Part shown: piece after piece, positions 14,131-22,107 of the stretch
Layout of the letters: the number at the start of each line of letters is the position of its first letter
How positions within the stretch are numbered: the first letter of the stretch is position 1
NCBI RefSeq assembly: GCF_001424835.1
Contig: NZ_LMCQ01000013.1
Location: 1 to 49,363 of the forward strand
Direction of reading: 5' to 3'
Source: Variovorax sp. Root318D1
GTDB taxonomy: Bacteria > Pseudomonadota > Gammaproteobacteria > Burkholderiales > Burkholderiaceae_C
DNA: 49,363 nucleotides
Made by a program: the position numbers and the translations under genes
The notes under the pieces: generated by a model
The model's database searches: none
The model's input: only the letters and a program-made list of their open reading frames with translations
What the model was told of the DNA's origin: nothing

Positions 14131-15111
14131 ATGATTGCATTTGTCCTGCGCCGCTTGATCCAAGCCGTGATCGTCATGATCGCGGTCGCGTTCATCGCCT
14201 TTCTTCTATTTCAATATGTAGGCGATCCTGTCGTCTTTCTGCTCGGCCAAGACGCCAAGCCTGAGCAGATCCGCGATCTGCGCGCCGCATTGGGGCTCGA
14301 CCAGCCCTTCTTCGTGCAGTTCTGGCACTTTCTCGTCAACGCAGCACAGGGCGAATTCGGCCTGAGCCTGCGTCAGGGTGCGAAAGTCTCGCGCCTCATC
14401 GGCGAGCGCTTTCCGGCCACGCTCGAACTCGCGCTGGTGGCTGCCGTGCTGGCGCTGTTCATCGGCATTCCGATGGGCGTCTACACGGCACTGCGCCGAG
14501 GGACTTTCCTGAGCCAGGTTTTCATGACCGTGTCGCTGCTCGGGGTGTCGCTTCCCACCTTCCTGATCGGCATCTTGCTGATCCTCATCTTTGCCGTGCT
14601 GCTGGGCTGGTTCCCCAGTTTCGGACGCGGAGAGACGGTGCAATTCGGCTGGTGGAGCAGCGGTCTTTTCCGTGCCGACGGGTGGCATCACATCATCCTG
14701 CCGGCGGTAACGCTCGCGATCTTCCAGCTGACCTTGATCATGCGGCTCGTGCGGGCCGAGATGCTCGAGGTCTTGCGCACCGACTACATCAAGTTTGCAC
14801 GTGCCCGTGGCCTCACGAACCGGGCCATTCACTTTGGCCACGCGCTCAAGAACACGCTGGTGCCGGTGATGACCATCACTGGCCTGCAGCTCGGCGGTCT
14901 CATTGCCTTTGCCATCATCACCGAGTCGGTGTTCCAGTGGCCGGGCATGGGGCTGTTGTTCATCCAGGCCGTGACCTTTGCCGACGTTCCGGTGATGGCG
15001 GCCTACCTGTGCCTCATTGCCTTGATCTTCGTGGTGATCAATCTGGTGGTCGACCTGCTTTATTTTGTGGTCGATCCGCGGCTGCGAGTCGGCAAGGCGG
15101 GAGGACATTGA
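14131..15111 (+). CDS. dppB: Peptide-type ABC transporter permease (DppB-like)
   Basis: 326-residue inner-membrane permease of a dipeptide/oligopeptide-type importer. Six membrane segments are readable, starting with LRRLIQAVIVMIAVAFIAFL; the family landmarks DLRAALGLDQPFFVQFWHFL, the gate-like GEFGLSLRQGAKVSRLI, and the EAA-type loop MLEVLRTDYIKFARARGLTN are present, as is the C-terminal DLLYFVVDPRLR. First gene of a six-gene import cluster; the stop TGA is followed after 1 nt by the amidohydrolase start, so they are coupled. The transported compound is not determined by the sequence. Confidence 0.92.
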   Translation: MIAFVLRRLIQAVIVMIAVAFIAFLLFQYVGDPVVFLLGQDAKPEQIRDLRAALGLDQPFFVQFWHFLVNAAQGEFGLSLRQGAKVSRLIGERFPATLELALVAAVLALFIGIPMGVYTALRRGTFLSQVFMTVSLLGVSLPTFLIGILLILIFAVLLGWFPSFGRGETVQFGWWSSGLFRADGWHHIILPAVTLAIFQLTLIMRLVRAEMLEVLRTDYIKFARARGLTNRAIHFGHALKNTLVPVMTITGLQLGGLIAFAIITESVFQWPGMGLLFIQAVTFADVPVMAAYLCLIALIFVVINLVVDLLYFVVDPRLRVGKAGGH

Positions 15112-15112
15112 G

Positions 15113-16381
15113 ATGACGGGTGCCAACGCAGCCCCTCGGCTGCAAGCTTCCGGACGCGCATTTGCGCACATCGCGAGCTTCTATCCGGAGATCACGGCGT
15201 TTCGCCGCGACCTGCACGCCCACCCAGAGCTCGGTTTCGAAGAAATCTACACGGCCGGCCGCGTGCGCGAGGCGCTGCGTGCCTGCGGCGTGGACGAGAT
15301 CCACGACGGCATCGGCAAGACCGGCGTGGTGGGCGTCATCCGCGGCAAGTCCACGGCAAGCAGGCGAATGATCGGCCTGCGCGCCGACATGGATGCGCTT
15401 CCCATGCGCGAAGACAACGACTTCGGCTGGCGCTCCGCCAACGACGGGCTGATGCACGGCTGCGGACACGACGGCCACACCGCCATGCTGGTCGGCGCCG
15501 CGCGCTACCTTGCCGAAACGCGCAGCTTCGATGGCACCGCGGTGCTGATCTTCCAGCCCGGCGAAGAAGGTTTTGCCGGCGCACGCGTGATGATCGAAGA
15601 CGGCCTGTTCGACCGCTTTCCGGTGCAGTCGGTCTATGCGATGCACAACTGGCCCGGCATGCCGGCCGGCACGGTGGGCATCAACCGCGGCGCCATGATG
15701 GCCGCGGCCGACCGCGTCACTATCGAGATCAAAGGCAAGGGCGGGCACGGCGCCCATGCTTACCAGACCATCGACCCCGTCGTGGTGGCCGCGCACATCA
15801 TCACGGCCGCGCAAACCATCGTCTCGCGCAGCGTGCGGCCCATCGACGCGGCGGTCGTCAGCATCTGCGCGGTGCAGGCCGGCGACCTGGGCGCGATGAG
15901 CGTGATTCCGGGCGAGGCCACGCTCGTCGGCACCGTGCGCACCTTCAGCGCGCGCGTGCAGGCGCAGGTCGAGCAGCGCCTGACCGAACTGTGCACGGCC
16001 ATCGCCGCGGGCTTCGGCGCCACCGCCACCATCAAGTACGAGCGCATCTATCCGGCCACCATCAACACCGCCCCCGAGGCGATGTTCGCGGCCGACGTGG
16101 CCGAGTCGCTGGTGGGCGCTTCCAACGTCGATCGCAGCATGGAGCCCAGCATGGGCGCCGAAGATTTTTCATTCATGCTGCAGCAAAAGGCCGGTGCCTA
16201 CCTGCGCATCGGCCAGGACGCGAGGAACGGCGCGTTCCTGCACAACAGCCGCTACGACTTCAATGACGAGATCCTGCCGCTTGGCGCCGCATTGCATGCG
16301 GGGTTGATCGAGCAGGGCATGCCGCTGGCTGCTACCCGCAGCGAGCAGCCAAGGAAAGACGCCGCTACCGCGGCGCCTTGA
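15113..16381 (+). CDS. M20D family amidohydrolase (hippurate/N-acyl amino acid hydrolase type)
   Basis: 422-residue cytoplasmic metal-dependent amidohydrolase releasing an amino acid from an N-acyl or aryl conjugate. Metal ligands and catalytic residues are visible: RRDLHAHPELGFEE, LRADMDALPM, MHGCGHDGHTAML (Cys and His ligands), IFQPGEEGFAGARVM (catalytic Glu), MHNWPGMPAGTVG and near the end SMGAEDFSFML. The dimerisation lid begins near ITIEIKGKGGHGAHAYQTID-like text (15717-15776). ATG 15113 immediately follows dppB. Its place between permease and binding protein of an importer implies that the imported substrate is an amide conjugate or peptide hydrolysed inside the cell; which one is unknown. 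Confidence 0.9.
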   Translation: MTGANAAPRLQASGRAFAHIASFYPEITAFRRDLHAHPELGFEEIYTAGRVREALRACGVDEIHDGIGKTGVVGVIRGKSTASRRMIGLRADMDALPMREDNDFGWRSANDGLMHGCGHDGHTAMLVGAARYLAETRSFDGTAVLIFQPGEEGFAGARVMIEDGLFDRFPVQSVYAMHNWPGMPAGTVGINRGAMMAAADRVTIEIKGKGGHGAHAYQTIDPVVVAAHIITAAQTIVSRSVRPIDAAVVSICAVQAGDLGAMSVIPGEATLVGTVRTFSARVQAQVEQRLTELCTAIAAGFGATATIKYERIYPATINTAPEAMFAADVAESLVGASNVDRSMEPSMGAEDFSFMLQQKAGAYLRIGQDARNGAFLHNSRYDFNDEILPLGAALHAGLIEQGMPLAATRSEQPRKDAATAAP

Positions 16382-16415
16382 TGTAATTCCGATTCCAACC
16401 CGAGGAGTGTTCCCA

Positions 16416-18005
16416 ATGAGTTTCCAGAAGAAGAAGGCGGCCGCGGTCGCAGTTTTGTGCGTGCTGGGTGCCACCAGCCTGCTGGCCAATGCGCAGACCA
16501 TCCGCATTGCGAACCAGGGAGATGCGCTGTCGCTCGACCCGCACTCGCTCAATGAATCGCTGCAGCTCAGCACCACGGCCAACGTCTATGAAACGCTGGT
16601 CGGCCGCAACAAGGATCTGAGCGTTGCGCCCCTGCTGGCCACCAGCTGGAAGCAGACCTCGCCCACCGTGTGGCGCTTCGAACTGCGCAAGAACGTCCAG
16701 TTCCACGACGGCACCCCTTTCACCGCCGACGACGTGCTCTTCAGCTTTGCCCGCGCCGCCGGCGAAGGCTCCGACATGAAGTCGAACACCACCGACATCA
16801 AGGAAGTCCGCAAGGTCGACGCCCACACCATCGAGATCGAAACCAAGGGCCCGTTCCCGATTCTTCCCGACGTCATCACCCAGCTCATGATCATGAGCAA
16901 GAAGTGGTGTGAAGAGAACAAGGCCGTCACGCCGGTAGACCGCCGCAAGGGCATCGAGAACACCGCTTCGTTCAAGGCCAACGGCACGGGCCCGTTCCGC
17001 GTGCGCGAGCGCCAGCCCAACGTACGCACGGTGTTCGTGCGCAATCCCACCTACTGGGGCAAGATCGAAGGCAACGCGCAAGAGATCGTCTTCACCCCCA
17101 TTGCCAATCCGGCCACCCGCGTCGCGGCCCTCGTGTCCGGCGAAATCGACGTGATGGAGCCCGTGCCGGTGCAGGACGTGGCGCGCATCAACGCCAGCCC
17201 CAATGCACGCGTCATTTCCGGCCCCGAGCTGCGCACCATCTTCCTGGGCATGGACCAGAAGCGCGACGAGCTGCTGTACTCAAGCGTCAAGGGCAAGAAC
17301 CCGTTCAAGGACAAGCGCGTGCGCCAGGCCTTCTACCAGGCCATCGACATCGTCGGCATCCAGCGCACCGTGATGCGCGGCGCCTCGCGTCCCACCGGCC
17401 TGATGGTCGGCCCCGGCATCAACGGCTGGACCGAAGCGCAGGACAAGCGCCTGCCCTACGACGTCGAGGCCGCCAAGAAGCTGCTGGCCGAAGCCGGCTA
17501 TCCGAGCGGCTTTGAAGTGACGATGAACTGCCCGAACGACCGCTACGTGAACGACGGCCAGATCTGCCAGAGCGTGGCTTCCAACCTCGCAAAGATCGGC
17601 GTCAAGATCAATCTTGCCGCGGAAACCAAGGGCACCTATTTCCCCAAGATCCTGCGCCGCGACACCAGCTTCTATCTGCTGGGCTGGACCCCGACCACCT
17701 ACGACTCGCACAACGCGCTGACCGCGCTGACGGCCTGTCCGGACGACAAGACCGGCGCCGGCCAGTTCAACCTGGGCGCTTATTGCAATCCCAAGGTGGA
17801 CGAACTGACCAAGAAGATCCAGTCGGAAACCGACAAGCCCAAGCGCGACGCAATGATCAAGGAAGCCTTCGACCTGCACGCAACAGACGTCGGCCACCTG
17901 CCGCTGCATCAGCAGGCGCTGGCATGGGGCGTGAGCAAGAAGGTGGCGCTGACGCAGATGGCCGACAACTACATGCCCTTCAAGTGGATGAGCATCAAGC
18001 CGTGA
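16416..18005 (+). CDS. dppA: ABC transporter substrate-binding protein, family 5 (DppA-like)
   Basis: 529-residue periplasmic solute-binding protein. ATG 16416 has GAGGAG 10 nt upstream and gives a signal peptide MSFQKKKAAAVAVLCVLGATSLLANAQ. The mature protein begins TIRIANQGDALSLDPHSLNE and has the family-5 signature region (WKQTSPTVWRFELRKNVQFH, DGTPFTADDVLFSFARA), the hinge motif GTGPFRVRERQPN, and RVRQAFYQAIDIVGIQRTVM. The C-terminus is ordinary (HLPLHQQALAWGV). It probably feeds DppB/C. A hairpin with T-run follows the stop and could leave this gene expressed above the permeases. Confidence 0.92.
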   Translation: MSFQKKKAAAVAVLCVLGATSLLANAQTIRIANQGDALSLDPHSLNESLQLSTTANVYETLVGRNKDLSVAPLLATSWKQTSPTVWRFELRKNVQFHDGTPFTADDVLFSFARAAGEGSDMKSNTTDIKEVRKVDAHTIEIETKGPFPILPDVITQLMIMSKKWCEENKAVTPVDRRKGIENTASFKANGTGPFRVRERQPNVRTVFVRNPTYWGKIEGNAQEIVFTPIANPATRVAALVSGEIDVMEPVPVQDVARINASPNARVISGPELRTIFLGMDQKRDELLYSSVKGKNPFKDKRVRQAFYQAIDIVGIQRTVMRGASRPTGLMVGPGINGWTEAQDKRLPYDVEAAKKLLAEAGYPSGFEVTMNCPNDRYVNDGQICQSVASNLAKIGVKINLAAETKGTYFPKILRRDTSFYLLGWTPTTYDSHNALTALTACPDDKTGAGQFNLGAYCNPKVDELTKKIQSETDKPKRDAMIKEAFDLHATDVGHLPLHQQALAWGVSKKVALTQMADNYMPFKWMSIKP

Positions 18006-18036
18006 CCCCGCCGGCCGCCTAATGGGCGGCCCGACC

Positions 18037-18068
18037 ATGGGCCCGCTTCTTGCGGGCCCATCCTTTTT
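18037..18068 (+). terminator. Hairpin with T-run between binding protein and permease (partial terminator)
   Basis: Stem ATGGGCCCGC (18037-18046) / GCGGGCCCAT (18052-18061), loop TTCTT, followed by CCTTTTTCC. It ends 8 nt before the dppC ATG. In an operon this placement suggests attenuation or 3'-end protection favouring the binding-protein mRNA. Confidence 0.6.
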
Positions 18069-18075
18069 CCTCACG

Positions 18076-18987
18076 ATGAAAAAAACACTTGCCCGCTGGC
18101 TCGACAGCGATGTCGGCTACAGCTTTCGCACTTCGCCCGTCGCGATGGCGGCGGCGCTCATCGCGCTGGCCTGCCTGTTCTGCGCAGTCTTTGCAGGATG
18201 GGTCTCGCCGCACAATCCATTCGACCTTGCAACGCTCGAACTGGGCGATGCGCGCCTGCCGCCCGCGTGGAGTGCCGAAGGCTCCTCCAAATACCTGCTC
18301 GGCACCGACGACCAGGGCCGCGACATTCTCTCGGCCGTGATCTACGGCGCGCGCATCTCGCTGATCGTCGGCATCGTGTCGGTGATGCTGTCGATCACGG
18401 TCGGCGTGGTGCTCGGCCTGCTCGCCGGTTTTCTCGGCGGCTGGCTCGACTCGTTCCTCATGCGCCTGTGCGACGTGATGCTGTCGTTCCCGCCCATTCT
18501 GGTGGCGCTGCTGATTGCCGGTGTCGGCCGCGCGCTGTTCCCCAATGCGCACGAGTCGCTGGCCTTCGGCGTGCTCATCATCTCCATCTCGCTGACCGGC
18601 TGGGTGCAGTACGCGCGCACGGTGCGCGGCTCCACGCTGGTGGAGCGCAACAAGGAATACGTGCAGGCCGCCCGCGTGACCGGTGTGGCGCCGCTGCGCA
18701 TCATGCTGCGCCACGTGCTGCCCAACGTGATGGGGCCGGTGATGGTGCTCGCCACCATCCAGGTGGCCACCGCCATCATCACCGAGGCGACCTTGTCGTT
18801 CCTGGGTGTGGGCGTGCCGCCGACCTCGCCATCGCTCGGCACGCTGATCAGCATTGGCAATCAATATCTGTTCTCGGGCGAATGGTGGATCACCGTGTTC
18901 CCGGGCCTGATGCTGGTGCTGATTGCGCTCAGCGTGAACCTGCTCGGCGACTGGCTGCGCGATGCGCTGAATCCGCGCCTGCGCTGA
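18076..18987 (+). CDS. dppC: Peptide-type ABC transporter permease (DppC-like)
   Basis: 303-residue second permease of the importer. ATG 18076 (MKKTLARWLDSDVGYSFRTS) chosen over an upstream in-frame ATG at 18022 whose extra 18 codons cover the terminator hairpin. Family landmarks: the cytoplasmic N-tail, first membrane helix AAALIALACLFCAVFAGWVS, LGTDDQGRDILSAVIYGARI, the helix pair LIVGIVSVMLSITVGVVLGL, and the EAA-type loop EYVQAARVTGVAPLRIMLRH; the C-terminus is GDWLRDALNPRLR. It is followed by dppD after 22 nt. Confidence 0.93.
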   Translation: MKKTLARWLDSDVGYSFRTSPVAMAAALIALACLFCAVFAGWVSPHNPFDLATLELGDARLPPAWSAEGSSKYLLGTDDQGRDILSAVIYGARISLIVGIVSVMLSITVGVVLGLLAGFLGGWLDSFLMRLCDVMLSFPPILVALLIAGVGRALFPNAHESLAFGVLIISISLTGWVQYARTVRGSTLVERNKEYVQAARVTGVAPLRIMLRHVLPNVMGPVMVLATIQVATAIITEATLSFLGVGVPPTSPSLGTLISIGNQYLFSGEWWITVFPGLMLVLIALSVNLLGDWLRDALNPRLR

Positions 18988-19009
18988 AACAAAAAAGGAC
19001 AACGCCACC

Positions 19010-20080
19010 ATGACGCTGCTCCAGGTCAAAAATCTCGTCGTCGAGTTTCCGCACCGCCGCGGCACGCTGCGCGCGCTCGACGGCATCTCCTTCGACATCG
19101 CACCCGGTGAAATCCTCGGCGTGGTCGGCGAGTCGGGCGCCGGCAAGTCGCTCACCGGCGCGGCCATCATCGGCTTGCTTGAGCCGCCGGGCCGCGTGGC
19201 CAGTGGGGAAATCATTCTCGAAGGGCAGCGCATCGACAACCTGGGTTTCGATGCCATGCGCCCCATCCGGGGCCGCAAGATCGGTGCGATCTTTCAAGAC
19301 CCGCTGACTTCGCTGAACCCGCTCTACACCGTCGGCCGGCAGCTGGTGGAAACCATCCGCGCCCATCTGCCGGTGACTGACGCCGAGGCACGGCGCCGCG
19401 CCATCAGCCTGCTGCAGGACACCGGCATTCCCGCCGCCGAGCAGCGCATCGACCATTTTCCGCACCAGTTTTCGGGCGGCATGCGCCAGCGCGTGGTGAT
19501 TGCACTGGCGCTGGCGGCCGAGCCCAAGCTCATCGTGGCCGACGAGCCGACCACCGCGCTTGACGTGTCGATCCAGGCGCAGATCATCCAGTTGCTCAAG
19601 CGCATCTGCAAGGAGCGCGGGGCCGCGGTGATGCTCATCACGCACGACATGGGCGTGATCGCCGAAACCTGCGACCGCGTGGCCGTGATGTACGCGGGAC
19701 GCATCGCCGAGATCGGCCCGGTGCACGAAGTGATCCATCAGCCGGCGCATCCCTACACCTCCGGTCTGATGGCGTCGATTCCCGACATGACGATTGACCG
19801 CGAACGGCTCAACCAGATCGACGGCGCCATGCCGCGGCTCAATGCCATCCCGAAGGGCTGCGCCTACAACCCGCGCTGTCCGCGCACCTTTGCACGCTGC
19901 TTGGAGGAACGGCCCGAACTCATGCACGCGGGTGCCACGCGCGCCGCCTGCTGGCTGCACGATGCCGCCGATCCGCACCGGGGCCAGGCTGAACTCGCGG
20001 CGCGGCACCACGATGCGCAGCGTGCCGGCGAACGCGCCACGCCCGACGCAGCCGCACCGCTCGCCGAGGTGACCCGATGA
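19010..20080 (+). CDS. dppD: Peptide-type ABC transporter ATP-binding protein (DppD-like)
   Basis: 356-residue ATPase of the importer. Walker A GESGAGKSLT (the less common Leu-Thr variant of this family), Q-loop AIFQDPLTSLNPLYTVG, signature FSGGMRQRVVIA, Walker B LIVADEPTTALD, and H-loop ITHDMG are all present. The C-terminal oligopeptide/dipeptide extension with its Cys cluster (GCAYNPRCPRTFARCLEERP) is kept; in DppD-type subunits these cysteines can bind an iron-sulfur cluster. The stop overlaps the dppF start by 4 nt. Confidence 0.94.
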   Translation: MTLLQVKNLVVEFPHRRGTLRALDGISFDIAPGEILGVVGESGAGKSLTGAAIIGLLEPPGRVASGEIILEGQRIDNLGFDAMRPIRGRKIGAIFQDPLTSLNPLYTVGRQLVETIRAHLPVTDAEARRRAISLLQDTGIPAAEQRIDHFPHQFSGGMRQRVVIALALAAEPKLIVADEPTTALDVSIQAQIIQLLKRICKERGAAVMLITHDMGVIAETCDRVAVMYAGRIAEIGPVHEVIHQPAHPYTSGLMASIPDMTIDRERLNQIDGAMPRLNAIPKGCAYNPRCPRTFARCLEERPELMHAGATRAACWLHDAADPHRGQAELAARHHDAQRAGERATPDAAAPLAEVTR

Positions 20081-21108
20081 GCGCCGTGATCGAACCCCGT
20101 AAAACACTAGAGGGCGAGCCACTCGTGGTCGCCCACGACCTGGCCCGCACCTTCGACGTTTCGCCGCCGTGGCTCAACCGCGTGCTCGAGCGCAAGCCGC
20201 GCGTGCTGCTGCATGCAGTGGATGGCGTGAGCTTTTCCATCGAGCGCGGCAAGACGCTGGCGCTGGTGGGCGAATCGGGCTGCGGCAAGAGCACGGTCGC
20301 GCGCCTCTTGGTCGGCCTCTATGCACCGACGCGCGGCGGGCTGCAGTTCGACGGCCAGGACGCGCATGCCGCGTTCAAGACCGCCGAAGGCCGCAAGCTG
20401 CGCCGCCGCATCCAGATGATTTTCCAGGACCCTTACGCGAGCCTCAACCCGCGCTGGATCGTCGAGGACATCATTGGCGAGCCGCTGCGCGAGCACGGCA
20501 TCCTCAAGGACAAGGCCGAGCTGCGCGAGCGTGTGGGCGAGCTGCTCAAGTCCGTCGGCCTCTCGCCGCTGGACATGAGCAAGTACCCGCACCAGTTCTC
20601 GGGCGGGCAACGCCAGCGCATCTCGATTGCGCGCGCGCTCGCCACAGAGCCCGAGTTCCTGGTGTGCGACGAGCCCACTTCCGCGCTCGACGTCAGCGTG
20701 CAGGCGCAGGTGCTCAACATCATGAAGGACCTGCAGCGCCAGCGGGGCCTGACCTATCTCTTCATCTCGCACAACCTCGCGGTGGTGCGGCACGTGGCCG
20801 ACCAGGTCGGCGTGATGTATCTCGGCCGGCTTGTCGAGGTAGCCGACAAGCAGAAGCTCTTCGCCGAGCCGCAGCATCCGTACACGCGCATGCTGCTGGA
20901 CGCAATTCCGCAGATGAAGCACACCGGCCGCTCGCGCACGCCGGTGCAGGGCGAAGTGCCGAATCCACTGAATCCGCCGACCGGTTGCGCGTTTCATCCG
21001 CGCTGCCCGCACGCGAATGCGCGCTGCTCGGCCGAGCGGCCGAAGCTGTTGAGCATCAAGGGCGTGCAGGTGGCCTGCCATGCGGTGGAAGAAGGGCGCA
21101 TCGGCTGA
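20077..21108 (+). CDS. dppF: Peptide-type ABC transporter ATP-binding protein (DppF-like)
   Basis: 343-residue second ATPase. Walker A GESGCGKSTVARL, Q-loop MIFQDPYASLNPRWIV, signature FSGGQRQRISIARA, Walker B FLVCDEPTSALD, H-loop ISHNLAVVRH, and the oligopeptide-family C-terminal Cys segment (GCAFHPRCPHANARCSAERP) are intact. The N-terminus has the family feature of an insertion before Walker A (FDVSPPWLNRVLERKPRVLL). With DppD it forms the heterodimeric motor of the upstream permeases. Confidence 0.94.
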   Translation: MSAVIEPRKTLEGEPLVVAHDLARTFDVSPPWLNRVLERKPRVLLHAVDGVSFSIERGKTLALVGESGCGKSTVARLLVGLYAPTRGGLQFDGQDAHAAFKTAEGRKLRRRIQMIFQDPYASLNPRWIVEDIIGEPLREHGILKDKAELRERVGELLKSVGLSPLDMSKYPHQFSGGQRQRISIARALATEPEFLVCDEPTSALDVSVQAQVLNIMKDLQRQRGLTYLFISHNLAVVRHVADQVGVMYLGRLVEVADKQKLFAEPQHPYTRMLLDAIPQMKHTGRSRTPVQGEVPNPLNPPTGCAFHPRCPHANARCSAERPKLLSIKGVQVACHAVEEGRIG

Positions 21109-21161
21109 AAAGCGTGCGCAAACGCACTGAAGCGCGCGGGAAACCGGTGCAGAGTGCGGTG

Positions 21162-22103
21162 ATGACGATGAAGAAGCCCCCACGCGCAGACGGCACAGAC
21201 AGCAGCCACACGATCCGGCAGGAGCTCGGCCGCCGAGGCTTTCTCATGGGCTCCGCGCTCGGGGCGACCGCAACGCTGGCCTCGCTGTGTTCGCTGTCGC
21301 ACGCCGCCGCCGGTGCCTCCTCGCAGCGGATGCCGGTCATCTTCATCGGCCATGGATCGCCCATGAACGCGCTGGCCGACAACGCCTTCACGCGTCGGCT
21401 GTCCGTATGGGGACAGGAGCTTCCGCGGCCCTCGGCGATCCTGAGCGTTTCAGCCCATTGGCTAAGCCGCGGGGCCACCGGCGTCGGAATGCAGGAGCGG
21501 CCCAAGACGATCCACGACTTCGGTGGCTTTCCGCAGGCGCTTTTCGACATCGAGTATCCGGCGCCGGGCCATCCTGCGCTCGCGCGCGAAGCCTTGGGCG
21601 CAGTGCGGCAGACCTCGGTGATCGGTACGGAACAGTGGGGCCTGGACCACGGAACCTGGACAGTGCTCAAGCACCTCTACCCGAAGGCCGACATCCCCGT
21701 TTTCCAGCTCAGCATCGACTACGACAAGCCGGCAGCTTTTCACTATGCCGTCGGCCGCGACCTTGCGGCGCTGCGCGACAAGGGCGTGCTCGTGATGGGC
21801 AGCGGCAACGTGGTGCACAACCTGCGCGCCACAGACCGCGGCACGCCCGATGGGCTCAAGGCCAGCCGGCCGTGGGCGCAATCGTTCGACGATGCTGTGA
21901 AGGCCGCGCTCGCGGGCCGCGACGACCGGGCACTGATCGCCTACGAAAAGCTCGAGGGCGCCGCCACCGCGGTTGCGATGCCGGACCACTACTTTCCGTT
22001 TCTCTACGCCCTGGGGGCCGCAGGGTCGAGCGAGCGTGCGAAAACAGTCTACGAAGGCTTTCAATCAGGCACGCTGAGCATGCGCTGCCTGCAGTTCGGT
22101 TGA
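21162..22103 (+). CDS. DODA-type (YgiD/LigB-like) extradiol dioxygenase with Tat signal
   Basis: 313-residue member of the class III extradiol dioxygenase family (DOPA 4,5-dioxygenase/YgiD type), which cleaves catecholic rings with a metal held by histidines. The family histidines are visible at H64 (FIGHGSPMNAL), H99 (SVSAHW), H163 (GLDHGTW), H219 (NVVHNL) and H276 (PDHYFPFLY). Unusually the protein begins with a twin-arginine signal: RR at 24-25 in ELGRRGFLMGSALGATATLA, with a hydrophobic stretch and an Ala-rich cleavage region near 48-52. Export of the folded metalloenzyme is therefore predicted. Start ATG 21162 or 21168. It follows dppF after 53 nt and may share the operon. Confidence 0.82.
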   Translation: MTMKKPPRADGTDSSHTIRQELGRRGFLMGSALGATATLASLCSLSHAAAGASSQRMPVIFIGHGSPMNALADNAFTRRLSVWGQELPRPSAILSVSAHWLSRGATGVGMQERPKTIHDFGGFPQALFDIEYPAPGHPALAREALGAVRQTSVIGTEQWGLDHGTWTVLKHLYPKADIPVFQLSIDYDKPAAFHYAVGRDLAALRDKGVLVMGSGNVVHNLRATDRGTPDGLKASRPWAQSFDDAVKAALAGRDDRALIAYEKLEGAATAVAMPDHYFPFLYALGAAGSSERAKTVYEGFQSGTLSMRCLQFG

Positions 22104-22107
22104 CGGC

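Noticed and set aside
20169..22103. 644-codon fusion of dppF region with the dioxygenase
   Set aside because: The first ~330 codons are dppF in the wrong frame; the dioxygenase has its own start with a Tat signal at 21162.
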